From Glycomyces sp040645615 (lineage in GTDB: Bacteria; Actinomycetota; Actinomycetes; Mycobacteriales; Micromonosporaceae), in contig NZ_JBEYYO010000012.1 in assembly GCF_040645615.1 (NCBI RefSeq), positions 62,001-126,000 on the forward strand: a stretch of 64,000 nucleotides of DNA, given 5' to 3'. A program made the position numbers and the translations under genes. This document shows, in pieces, positions 9,542-16,846 of this stretch (positions within the stretch are counted from its first letter, which is position 1; each line of letters begins with the position of its first letter). The notes under the pieces were generated by a model, which saw nothing but the letters and a program-made list of their open reading frames with translations, searched no databases and was not told the DNA's origin.

Positions 9542-10681
9542 ATGAGCGCGTTGCAGTTCCATTGGTTCCTGCCCACGAACGGCGGCGACGGCCGCCAGGT
9601 GGTCGACGGCGGGCACGGCGTCGACGCCGGGGCCTCGGCCCGGCCAGCGTCGGTGTCCTATCTCGGGCAGGTCGCGCGGGCCGCCGAGGACAACGGGTTC
9701 GCGGGCGCGCTGACCCCGACCGGCGCGTGGTGCGAGGACGCGTGGGTGTCCACGGCCATGCTCAGCCAGGTGTCCGATCGCTTGAAGTTCCTGGTGGCGT
9801 TCCGGCCCGGGGTGGTCTCGCCGTACCTGGCCGCGCAGATGGCCGGGACGTTCCAGCACCTTTCCGGCGGGCGGCTGCTGCTCAACGTGGTCACCGGCGG
9901 GGAGTCGCACGAGCAGCGCATGTACGGCGACTTCGAGGACAAGGACGCGCGCTATGAGCGGTGCGGGGAGTTCCTGCACATCGTGCGCCGCCTGTGGGCC
10001 GGGGAGACCGTCGACTTCACCGGGAAGCACCTGCGGGTCGAGGGCGCGCGGCTCGCGCAAGTCCCGGACCCGGTGCCCCACATCTACTTCGGCGGGTCCT
10101 CCCCTGCCGCTGGATCGGTGGCCGCCGAGCACGCCGACGTGTACCTGACCTGGGGCGAGCCGCCCGAGGCGGTGGCAGCGAAGATCGCGTGGATCCGCGA
10201 GCTGGCCGCAGGGCGCGAGCGCCCGATCCGGTTCGGGCTCAGGGTCCACGTGATCAACCGCGACAGTGCCGCCGAGGCCTGGGCCGAGGCCGACCGGCTC
10301 CTGGCCGGGATCGGCGACGCCGACATCGCCCGCGTCCAGGAGGGACTGCGCCGCTCCGAATCGGAGGGCCAGCGCCGGATGCTCGCCCTCAACGGCGGCA
10401 CCAGGTCGGGCCTGGAGGTCAGTCCCGGCCTGTGGGCCGGGATCGGGCTGGTGCGCGGCGGGGCGGGCACGGCCCTGGTCGGCTCGCACGCCGAGGTGGC
10501 CGACCTGATCGAGGAGTACCACCGGGCGGGCGTCGAGGAGTTCGTGCTCTCGGCCTACCCGCATCTGGAGGGCGCGTACTGGTTCGGCGAGGGCGTGCTG
10601 CCCGTGCTGGCCCGGCGTGGCCTCTGGGAGCACCCCGCTCCGATGCGCCGCAGGGCCGCGGCCGTCCCCTTCGCGAGCTGA
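9542..10681 (+). CDS. alkanesulfonate monooxygenase-like (SsuD/MsuD family)
   Basis: A 379-residue luciferase-fold enzyme of the SsuD family, which splits sulfonates into sulfite and an aldehyde with reduced FMN and oxygen. Visible blocks are FHWFLPTNGG, the LKFLVAFRPGVVSPYLAAQM strand, LSGGRLLLNVVTGG, EQRMYGDFEDKDARYER and IYFGGSSPAAGSVAAEHADV. With SfnG and the two acyl-CoA-dehydrogenase-fold enzymes it would complete a path from dimethyl sulfone to sulfite. It starts 13 bp after the previous gene. Confidence 0.85.
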   Translation: MSALQFHWFLPTNGGDGRQVVDGGHGVDAGASARPASVSYLGQVARAAEDNGFAGALTPTGAWCEDAWVSTAMLSQVSDRLKFLVAFRPGVVSPYLAAQMAGTFQHLSGGRLLLNVVTGGESHEQRMYGDFEDKDARYERCGEFLHIVRRLWAGETVDFTGKHLRVEGARLAQVPDPVPHIYFGGSSPAAGSVAAEHADVYLTWGEPPEAVAAKIAWIRELAAGRERPIRFGLRVHVINRDSAAEAWAEADRLLAGIGDADIARVQEGLRRSESEGQRRMLALNGGTRSGLEVSPGLWAGIGLVRGGAGTALVGSHAEVADLIEEYHRAGVEEFVLSAYPHLEGAYWFGEGVLPVLARRGLWEHPAPMRRRAAAVPFAS

Positions 10682-10699
10682 CCCTTCGGGAGGCACCCC

Positions 10700-11206
10700 A
10701 TGTCCATCGTTCCCTCTCTGACGACCAACCAGGACCTCGACCCCAAGCGGCTGCGCGAGGCGTTCGGGGTGTTCCCGACCGGTGTGGTGGCCGTGGCCGC
10801 CGAAGTGGACGGGCGGGTGACGGGCCTGGCCGCGAGCTCGTTCACCTCGGTGAGTCTCGACCCGCCGCTGGTGTCGTTCTCGATCGCGACCGCTTCGAAG
10901 ACCTGGCCAGATCTGCGCCGGGCCGCGCGGCTGGGGCTGACGGTGCTCGCGGCCCATCACGGGGCGGTGTGCCGCCAGCTCGCCGGGGACCCGGCGCGGC
11001 GCTTCGAGGGGCTCGCGGTGAGCGTCTCGGACCTTGGCGCGGCCACGCTCGACGACGGGCTGGCGCGGTTCGACTGCTCGGTGTTCCAGGAGGTCGCCGC
11101 CGGCGACCACGTGATCGTGCTGCTGCGGCTGCACGCGGTCGAGCACGCCGATACCGCTGGGCCCCTGGTGTTCCACCGCAGCGGGTTCAGTCGGCTCGCC
11201 GATTAG
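10700..11206 (+). CDS. flavin reductase (SsuE/HpaC-type split barrel)
   Basis: A 168-residue FMN-binding split-barrel reductase. It has the signature FGVFPTGVVAVAAEVDG, then GLAASSFTSVSLDPPLVSFS, and the conserved DHVIVLLRLHAVEH near the end. It would supply reduced FMN to the four monooxygenases upstream and closes the operon, following its neighbour by 18 bp. Confidence 0.88.
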   Translation: MSIVPSLTTNQDLDPKRLREAFGVFPTGVVAVAAEVDGRVTGLAASSFTSVSLDPPLVSFSIATASKTWPDLRRAARLGLTVLAAHHGAVCRQLAGDPARRFEGLAVSVSDLGAATLDDGLARFDCSVFQEVAAGDHVIVLLRLHAVEHADTAGPLVFHRSGFSRLAD

Positions 11207-11234
11207 GGTCCGGCGAGTGTGAGATACACGAGTA

Positions 11235-11250
11235 TTCCTATCGTTTTAAT
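11235..11250 (+). promoter_or_regulatory. second copy of the sulfur-operon promoter motif
   Basis: TTCCTATCGTTTTAAT matches the minus-strand reading of the LysR-region element (TTCCTATCAATTTACT) at 12 of 16 positions, including eight in a row. It overlaps the start of a possible promoter (TTGACT at 11250-11255, TAACGT about 16 bp on) for the binding lipoprotein at 11332. This suggests co-control with the sulfur operon; the inference rests on sequence similarity alone. Confidence 0.4.
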
Positions 11251-11331
11251 TGACTTTCTTGACAGAGGAGGTAACGTCTGTGTGAGCCCTACCGGGGCAC
11301 ACCCCCGCATACATCGCGAAAGGCACAAGCC

Positions 11332-13104
11332 ATGCCCGAATCCAAGGCGCCGACCCGCGGCGTCCTGATCAGACCCTTCGCCGCCGTCGCGGCCGCCCTC
11401 ACCCTGGTGCTCGCCGCGTGCGGAGGCGGCGAGGAAGGCGCCGACACCGGCGTCGGCTTCGAGGACTGCGTGACCGAGCCGACCAGGTGCAACTCCGGCC
11501 CCCGGGCCGAGGGCGGCGACCTCGTGTGGGCCGTCGACGGCCAGTGGGAGGCCTGGGGCCAGGCCGACATCTACGGTTCCAGCCTCGCCACCTCGATCAT
11601 CAACCAGCCCCTGCGCCCCTCGGTCTTCTCCTTCGACCAGAACGGCGAGATCCACTACAACGACGGCATCTACGCCGAGGGCCCCGAGCTCCTCGCCGAA
11701 GCGCCCTTGACCGTCGCCTACCACCTCAAGGACGACGCGACCTGGGGCGAGGGCACCCCGATCGGCATCGACGACTTCGTGTGGCACTGGAAGGCCACCT
11801 CCACCGACGACGCCCAGTGCGCCGCGTGCGTCCCGGCCTCCAGCTGGGGATCCAACGTGGAGACCATCGAGGAGGGCGAGGACGGCTCGATCGTGGTGAC
11901 CTACAAGGAGGGCTACCTCGACGCGGAGTGGTACGCGGCCGGGGTCATCACCCACCCCGCGCACATCGCCGAGGCCCGCGGGTACCCGAACTGGCGCACG
12001 GACGCCGAGGAGATGGCCGCTTCCGTGCGCGACTTCTCGGAGAACCCGCCGCTGGACTACAGCGCCGGACCGTTCAAGATGGTCGAAGGCGTCCTGGGCG
12101 ACTACGCCAAGTACGTGCCCAACGAGGAGTGGACCGGCTCGCAGCAGTCCACGCTCGACTCGTTGACGCTCAAGTACATCCAGGGCGCCGACGCGATGGT
12201 GACCGAGCTGCGCCAGGGCACGATCGACGGGGCCGCCCCGTCGAGCTTCGACCCCGAGGTGCTCAACCAGCTCGCGTCCGAGAGCGACATCAAGTTCTCC
12301 GTCGCGCCGCAGTCGGGCTGGTCCCACATCGACGCGAACTTCGACAACCCGTTCCTGGCCGAGGAGCCGCTGCGCCGCGCGGTCTTCACCGCGCTCGACG
12401 CCCAGGAGATCGTCGACCGGGCCTACGGGAACGCCTACGCCGACTCCGAGGCCATGAAGAACCTGCTCTTCCGACCGGGCTCTGAGTACTTCACCGACCA
12501 GATCACCGAGTCCGGGCTCGGCTCGGGCGACCTCGACGCAGCCCGCGGCATACTCGAGGAGGCCGGATACACCTGGGAGGGCGAGCAGCTCCTCACCCCC
12601 GCCGGTGAGGCCGTCTCGCTGCGGTACCGCACCGGCATCGAGGGCAACGCGTTCACCCCGATCATCCAGGACCTGGTGATCACCTACCTCGCCGACCTCG
12701 GCGTGGAGGTCGTGACCGACCCGATCCCGGCCGGCGGCCTGAACACCGTCCTCGAAGAGCGCGACTGGGACCTCATCCAGTTCAGCTGGATCGAGACCCC
12801 GCTGTTCGCGTCCTCGGCCGCCGACTACTGGGGCGAGGAGGGCCACACCGGCTTCCAGAACGACGAGGTCGACCAGATCGCCGCCGAACTGGCCACCACC
12901 CTCGACCGCGACCGCGCGGCCGAACTGAACAACCGGGCCGGCCAGATCTCCATCGACCAGTCGGTGCAGCTCCCCCTCGCGTGGGTCCCCGCACTCGTCA
13001 TGGTCAACGAGGACGTGGTGAACGTCCGCGACAACTGGGCGACCACGATGCGCGTGTTCTCCAACGTGGGCGAATGGGGCTACCTCGACAAGAACGAGGA
13101 CTAG
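11332..13104 (+). CDS. ABC-transporter substrate-binding lipoprotein, peptide/SBP_bac_5 family
   Basis: A 590-residue extracellular binding protein. The signal peptide ends in the lipobox LVLAAC at residues 25-30, followed by a Gly/Glu linker. The mature protein has cluster-C (OppA/DppA-like) features: YHLKDDATWGEGTPIGIDDFVWHWKA-type text split across the first lobe and FDNPFLAEEPLRRAVFTALD in the middle. The N-terminal region carries paired cysteines (ECCT-free, at about 48, 55, 163 and 166), which could form disulfides. No permease or ATPase genes flank it, so its transporter lies elsewhere. Position after the sulfur operon and a shared upstream motif hint at a sulfur-containing ligand, unproven. 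Confidence 0.85.
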   Translation: MPESKAPTRGVLIRPFAAVAAALTLVLAACGGGEEGADTGVGFEDCVTEPTRCNSGPRAEGGDLVWAVDGQWEAWGQADIYGSSLATSIINQPLRPSVFSFDQNGEIHYNDGIYAEGPELLAEAPLTVAYHLKDDATWGEGTPIGIDDFVWHWKATSTDDAQCAACVPASSWGSNVETIEEGEDGSIVVTYKEGYLDAEWYAAGVITHPAHIAEARGYPNWRTDAEEMAASVRDFSENPPLDYSAGPFKMVEGVLGDYAKYVPNEEWTGSQQSTLDSLTLKYIQGADAMVTELRQGTIDGAAPSSFDPEVLNQLASESDIKFSVAPQSGWSHIDANFDNPFLAEEPLRRAVFTALDAQEIVDRAYGNAYADSEAMKNLLFRPGSEYFTDQITESGLGSGDLDAARGILEEAGYTWEGEQLLTPAGEAVSLRYRTGIEGNAFTPIIQDLVITYLADLGVEVVTDPIPAGGLNTVLEERDWDLIQFSWIETPLFASSAADYWGEEGHTGFQNDEVDQIAAELATTLDRDRAAELNNRAGQISIDQSVQLPLAWVPALVMVNEDVVNVRDNWATTMRVFSNVGEWGYLDKNED

Positions 13105-13118
13105 CCGCGACGACCATA

Positions 13119-13146
13119 GGCGGTCGGACCTTCGGGTCCGGCCGCC
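13119..13146 (+). terminator. hairpin terminator after the binding lipoprotein
   Basis: A 12-bp stem (13119-13130 with 13135-13146) has one G-T pair and a TTCG tetraloop, starting 14 bp after the stop of the binding protein. It is followed by TTCGTC rather than a T run, as is common in high-GC actinobacteria. Confidence 0.75.
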
Positions 13147-13202
13147 TTCGTCATGCCCCGACTTTCCCGTCTCGGGTGCTCCGCTCGCATAGGCTCGTTC
13201 CC

Positions 13203-14165
13203 GTGAGCGATGCCGGGGTGAAGTCGGAGAGCGTGCTGACCGTGCTCGTGGCGGGGTTGATGAACCTCGCGATCGCCATCGCGAAACTCATCGCCGGGGT
13301 CCTGTCGGGGTCGGCGGCGATGGTGTCGGAGGCCGCGCACTCGGCGGCCGACACCGTCACCGAGGTCATGCTGTACATCGCGCTGCGCAACAGCGTCAAG
13401 CCCGCCGACGAGGCGCACCCGTTCGGCTACGGGTCCACCGCGTACATGTGGGCCGCGCTCGCTGCCGCGTTCACGTTCGTGGCAGGCGGGCTGTTCTCCA
13501 TCACGCACGGCTTCCACTCGATGCACGACGGCGGCGAGACCGACTACCTCATCTCCTATGTGGTGCTGGCGATCGCGTTCGTGCTCGAAGCGGTCTCGTT
13601 CCTGCGCACCATCGTCCAGATCCGCAGCGAGTCACGTCACTGGAAGGTCCGCCCGGCCCGGTTCCTGCGCTACACCCCGGACACGAGCCTCAAGGCGGTG
13701 TTCCTCGAAGACCTCGCGGCGCTCATCGGCCTCCTCCTGGCCGCGCTGGGCCTCATGCTCACCGAGATCACCGGCGACCCGTTCTACGACGGCGGCGCGT
13801 CCGTCCTCATCGGCGTGCTGCTGCTGATCGTGGCCGTGCTTCTGGGCCACGCGAACATATCGCTCCTCATCGGCCGCAGCCTCCCCCCGCGCTTCCGCGC
13901 CTCGGTCAGGGCCGAACTGGAGTCCACCGAGGACGTGACCGCGGTCCAGGACCTCCTCACCCTCCAGCTCGGACCGACCTCGGTCCTGGTCGCGGCCAAG
14001 ATCGACTTCCGCGACGACGCAACTGGCGAAGCCATCGAGCGCACCAGCAGAGCAGCCGAAGCCCGCCTGAGGCAGCGCTACCCGATGATCACGTACGTCT
14101 TCTTGAGCCCCTGGGGCGAAGCCGCGCCCACACCGGACGAAGCGCTCAGACCACCGTCGCCTTGA
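13203..14165 (+). CDS. cation diffusion facilitator family transporter
   Basis: A 320-residue divalent-cation/proton antiporter of the CDF family. It has six hydrophobic helices, with the TM2 metal site HSAAD (H46, D50) and a Glu-Asp pair in TM5 (FLEDLAALIG). This Glu-Asp replaces the first residue of the usual HxxxD and marks a CDF subgroup. A cytoplasmic domain of about 90 residues follows. The GTG start at 13203 precedes the first conserved residues. The neighbour on the other strand converges with an 10-bp gap. Metal specificity (Zn, Fe, Mn) cannot be read from sequence. Confidence 0.87.
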   Translation: MSDAGVKSESVLTVLVAGLMNLAIAIAKLIAGVLSGSAAMVSEAAHSAADTVTEVMLYIALRNSVKPADEAHPFGYGSTAYMWAALAAAFTFVAGGLFSITHGFHSMHDGGETDYLISYVVLAIAFVLEAVSFLRTIVQIRSESRHWKVRPARFLRYTPDTSLKAVFLEDLAALIGLLLAALGLMLTEITGDPFYDGGASVLIGVLLLIVAVLLGHANISLLIGRSLPPRFRASVRAELESTEDVTAVQDLLTLQLGPTSVLVAAKIDFRDDATGEAIERTSRAAEARLRQRYPMITYVFLSPWGEAAPTPDEALRPPSP

Positions 14166-14175
14166 CGCATGGCGC

Positions 14176-15309
14176 TCACGCCCCGATGACCTCCTGCGCC
14201 TTCTCCAGGTGGCCGCGCATCTCCTCTTGCCAGGCGTAGGTCTCGTCTTCGACGTCAAGGTAGAAGCGCAGCTGCGCCTGCTGCCAGGCATGCTCAGCGG
14301 CTTCACGGAAGCCGGTCTCGTCGCCGCACTCGGCGAAGTCGAGGGCCAGGTCGGTCTCGAACGCGAACCAGCCCTCGAAGTCGTCGGCCTCGGGGGCGTC
14401 GGCGGGCGGGTCGGGCCACGCGGTCCCGGCATCCTCATAGGAGTGCAGCGGGTACTCGCCCTCCCCCGATTCGGAGAGGTACTGGTTGACCAGCAGGTAG
14501 CCGTTGTGGAACTCCCAGCCCGACGAGCCTCGGTCGTCCAGGCAGTCGACGAGGTCGCCTTCGGCGTCGGCGGTGCGCTTCTCGTACCGCTGGTGCATGT
14601 CCGCCCAGTCGCCCATCGGCTGCTCGGGCCGGAACGTCCAGTCGGTGGAGCCCTCTTCCTCGTTCTCGGTGCCTTCGAGCCCGCCGTAGACCGCCTCGAT
14701 CATCTCCAGCTTGCAGCCGCCCGGCGGTGGGTTGGTGTAGATCTCCTCGCCGTTCTCGTCGGTCTCGCGCCCGGGCCCGCCGAGGTCGGGGTGCATCTCC
14801 GTGGCCCAGGCCTCGCCCGCGTAAGCCACGTACCAGGCGTACTGCTCGCTCGGTTCGAGGTGGTAGAACTCGGCGGGCTCCTCGCCCCAAGGCGTCCCGA
14901 ACTCGGACTCCTCGAACGCCGTCCATTCGGCGTAGAGGTCCGGGGCCGCGGTCTCGGCCACGTCGAGCGTGGCCCACTGCCAGAACCCGCGCTCGGCGGC
15001 CTCCTCGCGGGTGGGCAGGAACCACTCGTAGGGGGCGTCTTCGAGGAAGGTCTCGCGCTCGCCGCCGGTCCAGCTGGTGAACTCGTCGGGAGAGTGGAGG
15101 GTGAACCCCTGCTCTTCCAGGCAAGCCTGGACGATCCTGGCCTCGGCCGCGTCGAGCTCCTCGATGAGGCGGACGCCCTCGTTGTACATGTCGGTGACCT
15201 GGTCCTCGTACGCGGCGAAGTCGAGGTCCTCCTCATCGGACTCGAAGAAGGAGCAGCCCGCGAGCGCGAGAAGCGCCGTGGAGGCGATGGCGATGGGGAT
15301 GCGCGGCAT
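14176..15309 (-). CDS. acidic surface lipoprotein of unknown function
   Basis: A 377-residue protein that I do not recognise. The signal peptide MPRIPIAIASTALLALAGC ends in a lipobox with the lipidated Cys at 19, and the ATG at 15309 is the only start that exposes it. The mature protein is rich in Glu, Asp, Trp and Tyr. A short motif occurs three times: a Cys-containing helix ending in Gly-Phe or Gly-Trp (ACLEEQGF, DCLDDRGSSGW, ECGDETGF). This pattern is seen in other actinobacterial lipoproteins without assigned roles. It stands alone on its strand and converges with the CDF gene. Confidence 0.72.
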   Translation of the reverse strand: MPRIPIAIASTALLALAGCSFFESDEEDLDFAAYEDQVTDMYNEGVRLIEELDAAEARIVQACLEEQGFTLHSPDEFTSWTGGERETFLEDAPYEWFLPTREEAAERGFWQWATLDVAETAAPDLYAEWTAFEESEFGTPWGEEPAEFYHLEPSEQYAWYVAYAGEAWATEMHPDLGGPGRETDENGEEIYTNPPPGGCKLEMIEAVYGGLEGTENEEEGSTDWTFRPEQPMGDWADMHQRYEKRTADAEGDLVDCLDDRGSSGWEFHNGYLLVNQYLSESGEGEYPLHSYEDAGTAWPDPPADAPEADDFEGWFAFETDLALDFAECGDETGFREAAEHAWQQAQLRFYLDVEDETYAWQEEMRGHLEKAQEVIGA

Positions 15310-15415
15310 GGGGTTCCCGTCGTCTGCGGTGCGAGGCGTGTCTTCCGAAAGACTTTCAGACAGACGCGCTCGGGACGCCCCCGGGTCGCGTTGGAAGGCG
15401 GACGAATCGCATGAA

Positions 15416-15445
15416 GAAGGGCCGCCGGTCTCCCGGCGGCCCTTC
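15416..15445 (-). terminator. hairpin terminator of the peroxiredoxin gene
   Basis: A perfect 13-bp GC-rich stem (15416-15428 with 15433-15445) with a 4-base loop lies 11 bp beyond the peroxiredoxin stop. Confidence 0.8.
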
Positions 15446-15455
15446 GTTCTGGTTG

Positions 15456-15920
15456 TCAGGCTTGGAGTTCGGCCAGGGCCTTCTGCCAGGCGGCCTGGTC
15501 GCGGGCCTCGCCGGGGAGGTTCATCTCGCTGAAGCGGACGACGCCCTCCTTGTCGATGACGAACGTGCCGCGGTTGGCCATGCCCTTCTCGGCGTTGAAG
15601 ACGCCGTAGGCCTGGGCGACCTCGCCGTGCGGCCAGAAGTCGCTCAGGAGCGGGAACTCGAAGCCCTCGCGCTGCGCCCAGACCTTGTGGGCGAACGGGG
15701 AGTCGACCGAGACGCTGAGGACCTGCACGTCGTCGGTCTGGTAGGCGTCGAGGTTGTCGCGGATGCCGCACAGTTCGCCTTCGCAGACGCCGGTGAACGC
15801 GAACGGGTAGAAGACGAGCAGGACGTGCTTGTCGCCGGCGAAGTCGGCGAGCGAGACCTCCTGGTTGTTCTGGTCCTTGAGGGTGAAGCCGGGGGCCAAA
15901 GTTCCGGGTTCGATCGTCAT
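15456..15920 (-). CDS. peroxiredoxin, AhpE/BCP type
   Basis: A 154-residue thiol peroxidase that reduces peroxides in the cytoplasm. The active site FYPFAFTGVCEGELCGIRDN has the peroxidatic Cys46 and, five residues on, Cys51, the spacing used by BCP/PrxQ enzymes for an intramolecular disulfide. The ATG at 15920 follows a good GAGGAG and gives the usual family N-terminus (TIEPGTLAPGFTLKDQ); the earlier ATG would add 12 atypical residues. Its position beside DUF3052 and aceE matches the order around mycobacterial ahpE. Confidence 0.9.
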   Translation of the reverse strand: MTIEPGTLAPGFTLKDQNNQEVSLADFAGDKHVLLVFYPFAFTGVCEGELCGIRDNLDAYQTDDVQVLSVSVDSPFAHKVWAQREGFEFPLLSDFWPHGEVAQAYGVFNAEKGMANRGTFVIDKEGVVRFSEMNLPGEARDQAAWQKALAELQA

Positions 15921-16055
15921 CGGGCGCTCCTCGGGTACGGCCCCGCGAGGGGCCAACGGTGGTCGGTCGGGCTCGACGTTAGCGCCCCGTTCCCGCGGGC
16001 CGTGGGAGCCCGGCGCGGACGGGGCCTGGATGACACGTGTCGCGGCGAGGAGGAC

Positions 16056-16472
16056 TCAGCGCCGGGCCACGACCATGCGGTAGGCCACCCAGTCGGGGGA
16101 CGCGTTGAGGGTCTTGGTCGATTTGAGACCGGCCAGCGCGCCGGACTCCTCGACGTCGGCGGGGTCGATGTGGCCGCGCCGTCCGGCCTTGGGGGTCAGG
16201 AGCCACACGACCCCGGACTCCTCGAGCGGGTCGCGGGCGTCCAGGAGGACGTCCACGAGGTCGCCGTCCTCGTCGCGGCACCACAGGAGCACCGCGCCGA
16301 CGATCTCGTCGGAATCCTCGTCGAGGAGCTCCCCGACAGTGTCGATGACCGCCGATCGCAACGCGGCGTCGACGTCGGTGTCGAAGCCGATCTCCATGAC
16401 GGATTCGACGCCGTCGAGCCCGAGTCGCTGTACCACGCTCGATGAGTCCACCGGGCTGCCCGGAGCGTTCAC
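16056..16472 (-). CDS. DUF3052 family protein
   Basis: A 138-residue cytoplasmic protein of the actinobacterial DUF3052 family, function unknown. It shows VVQRLGLDGVESVMEIGFDTDVD near the N-terminus, then VGAVLLWCRDEDGDLVDVLLDA, and ends NASPDWVAYRMVVARR, with the full family length. The GTG at 16472 starts the family-like part; an upstream ATG (16556) would run through palindromic promoter DNA. It is divergent from aceE, a conserved arrangement in actinobacteria. Confidence 0.85.
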   Translation of the reverse strand: MNAPGSPVDSSSVVQRLGLDGVESVMEIGFDTDVDAALRSAVIDTVGELLDEDSDEIVGAVLLWCRDEDGDLVDVLLDARDPLEESGVVWLLTPKAGRRGHIDPADVEESGALAGLKSTKTLNASPDWVAYRMVVARR

Positions 16473-16500
16473 TGCTTCATCCTCCAAAGGTCGACCTGCC

Positions 16501-16559
16501 AGAGCGCGCGCTCTGCTGTGCACAGCATATGAACTAGAGCATATGAGGTGGGGCATATG
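16501..16559. promoter_or_regulatory. stacked palindromes and 14-bp-spaced GCATATG repeats between DUF3052 and aceE
   Basis: Two perfect palindromes abut here: AGAGCGCGCGCTCT (16501-16514) and GCTGTGCACAGC (16515-16526). The heptamer GCATATG then occurs three times, at 16525, 16539 and 16553, exactly 14 bp apart. The block lies 29-87 bp upstream of the DUF3052 start and about 290 bp before aceE. The regular spacing suggests an operator array. No known regulator site was recognised. Confidence 0.5.
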
Positions 16560-16846
16560 GCCGACTCGCGTGCCCGAGCGGGACGAGCCCCGGCAAGCGG
16601 TCGCACGGGCCTGACCGGCGAAGGTGAGGACTCGTTCACGTGCTCGTCATCTCATCGGGCCGGAGTGCGATGCGCGGCGGTGCAGGTGAACGCCGTGCCA
16701 GGTCGCGGGAGTGTGGGCGCGGTCGCATCAAGGCGGGTGGGCGCACGATGCTCGCGGTAGATTCAAGGGAGGATGGTGGAGAACGATGACACTCTGCTGC
16801 CTAAAGTAACCCTGCACAGCCGCAGTCTTAGAACGAGGGATCGCCC

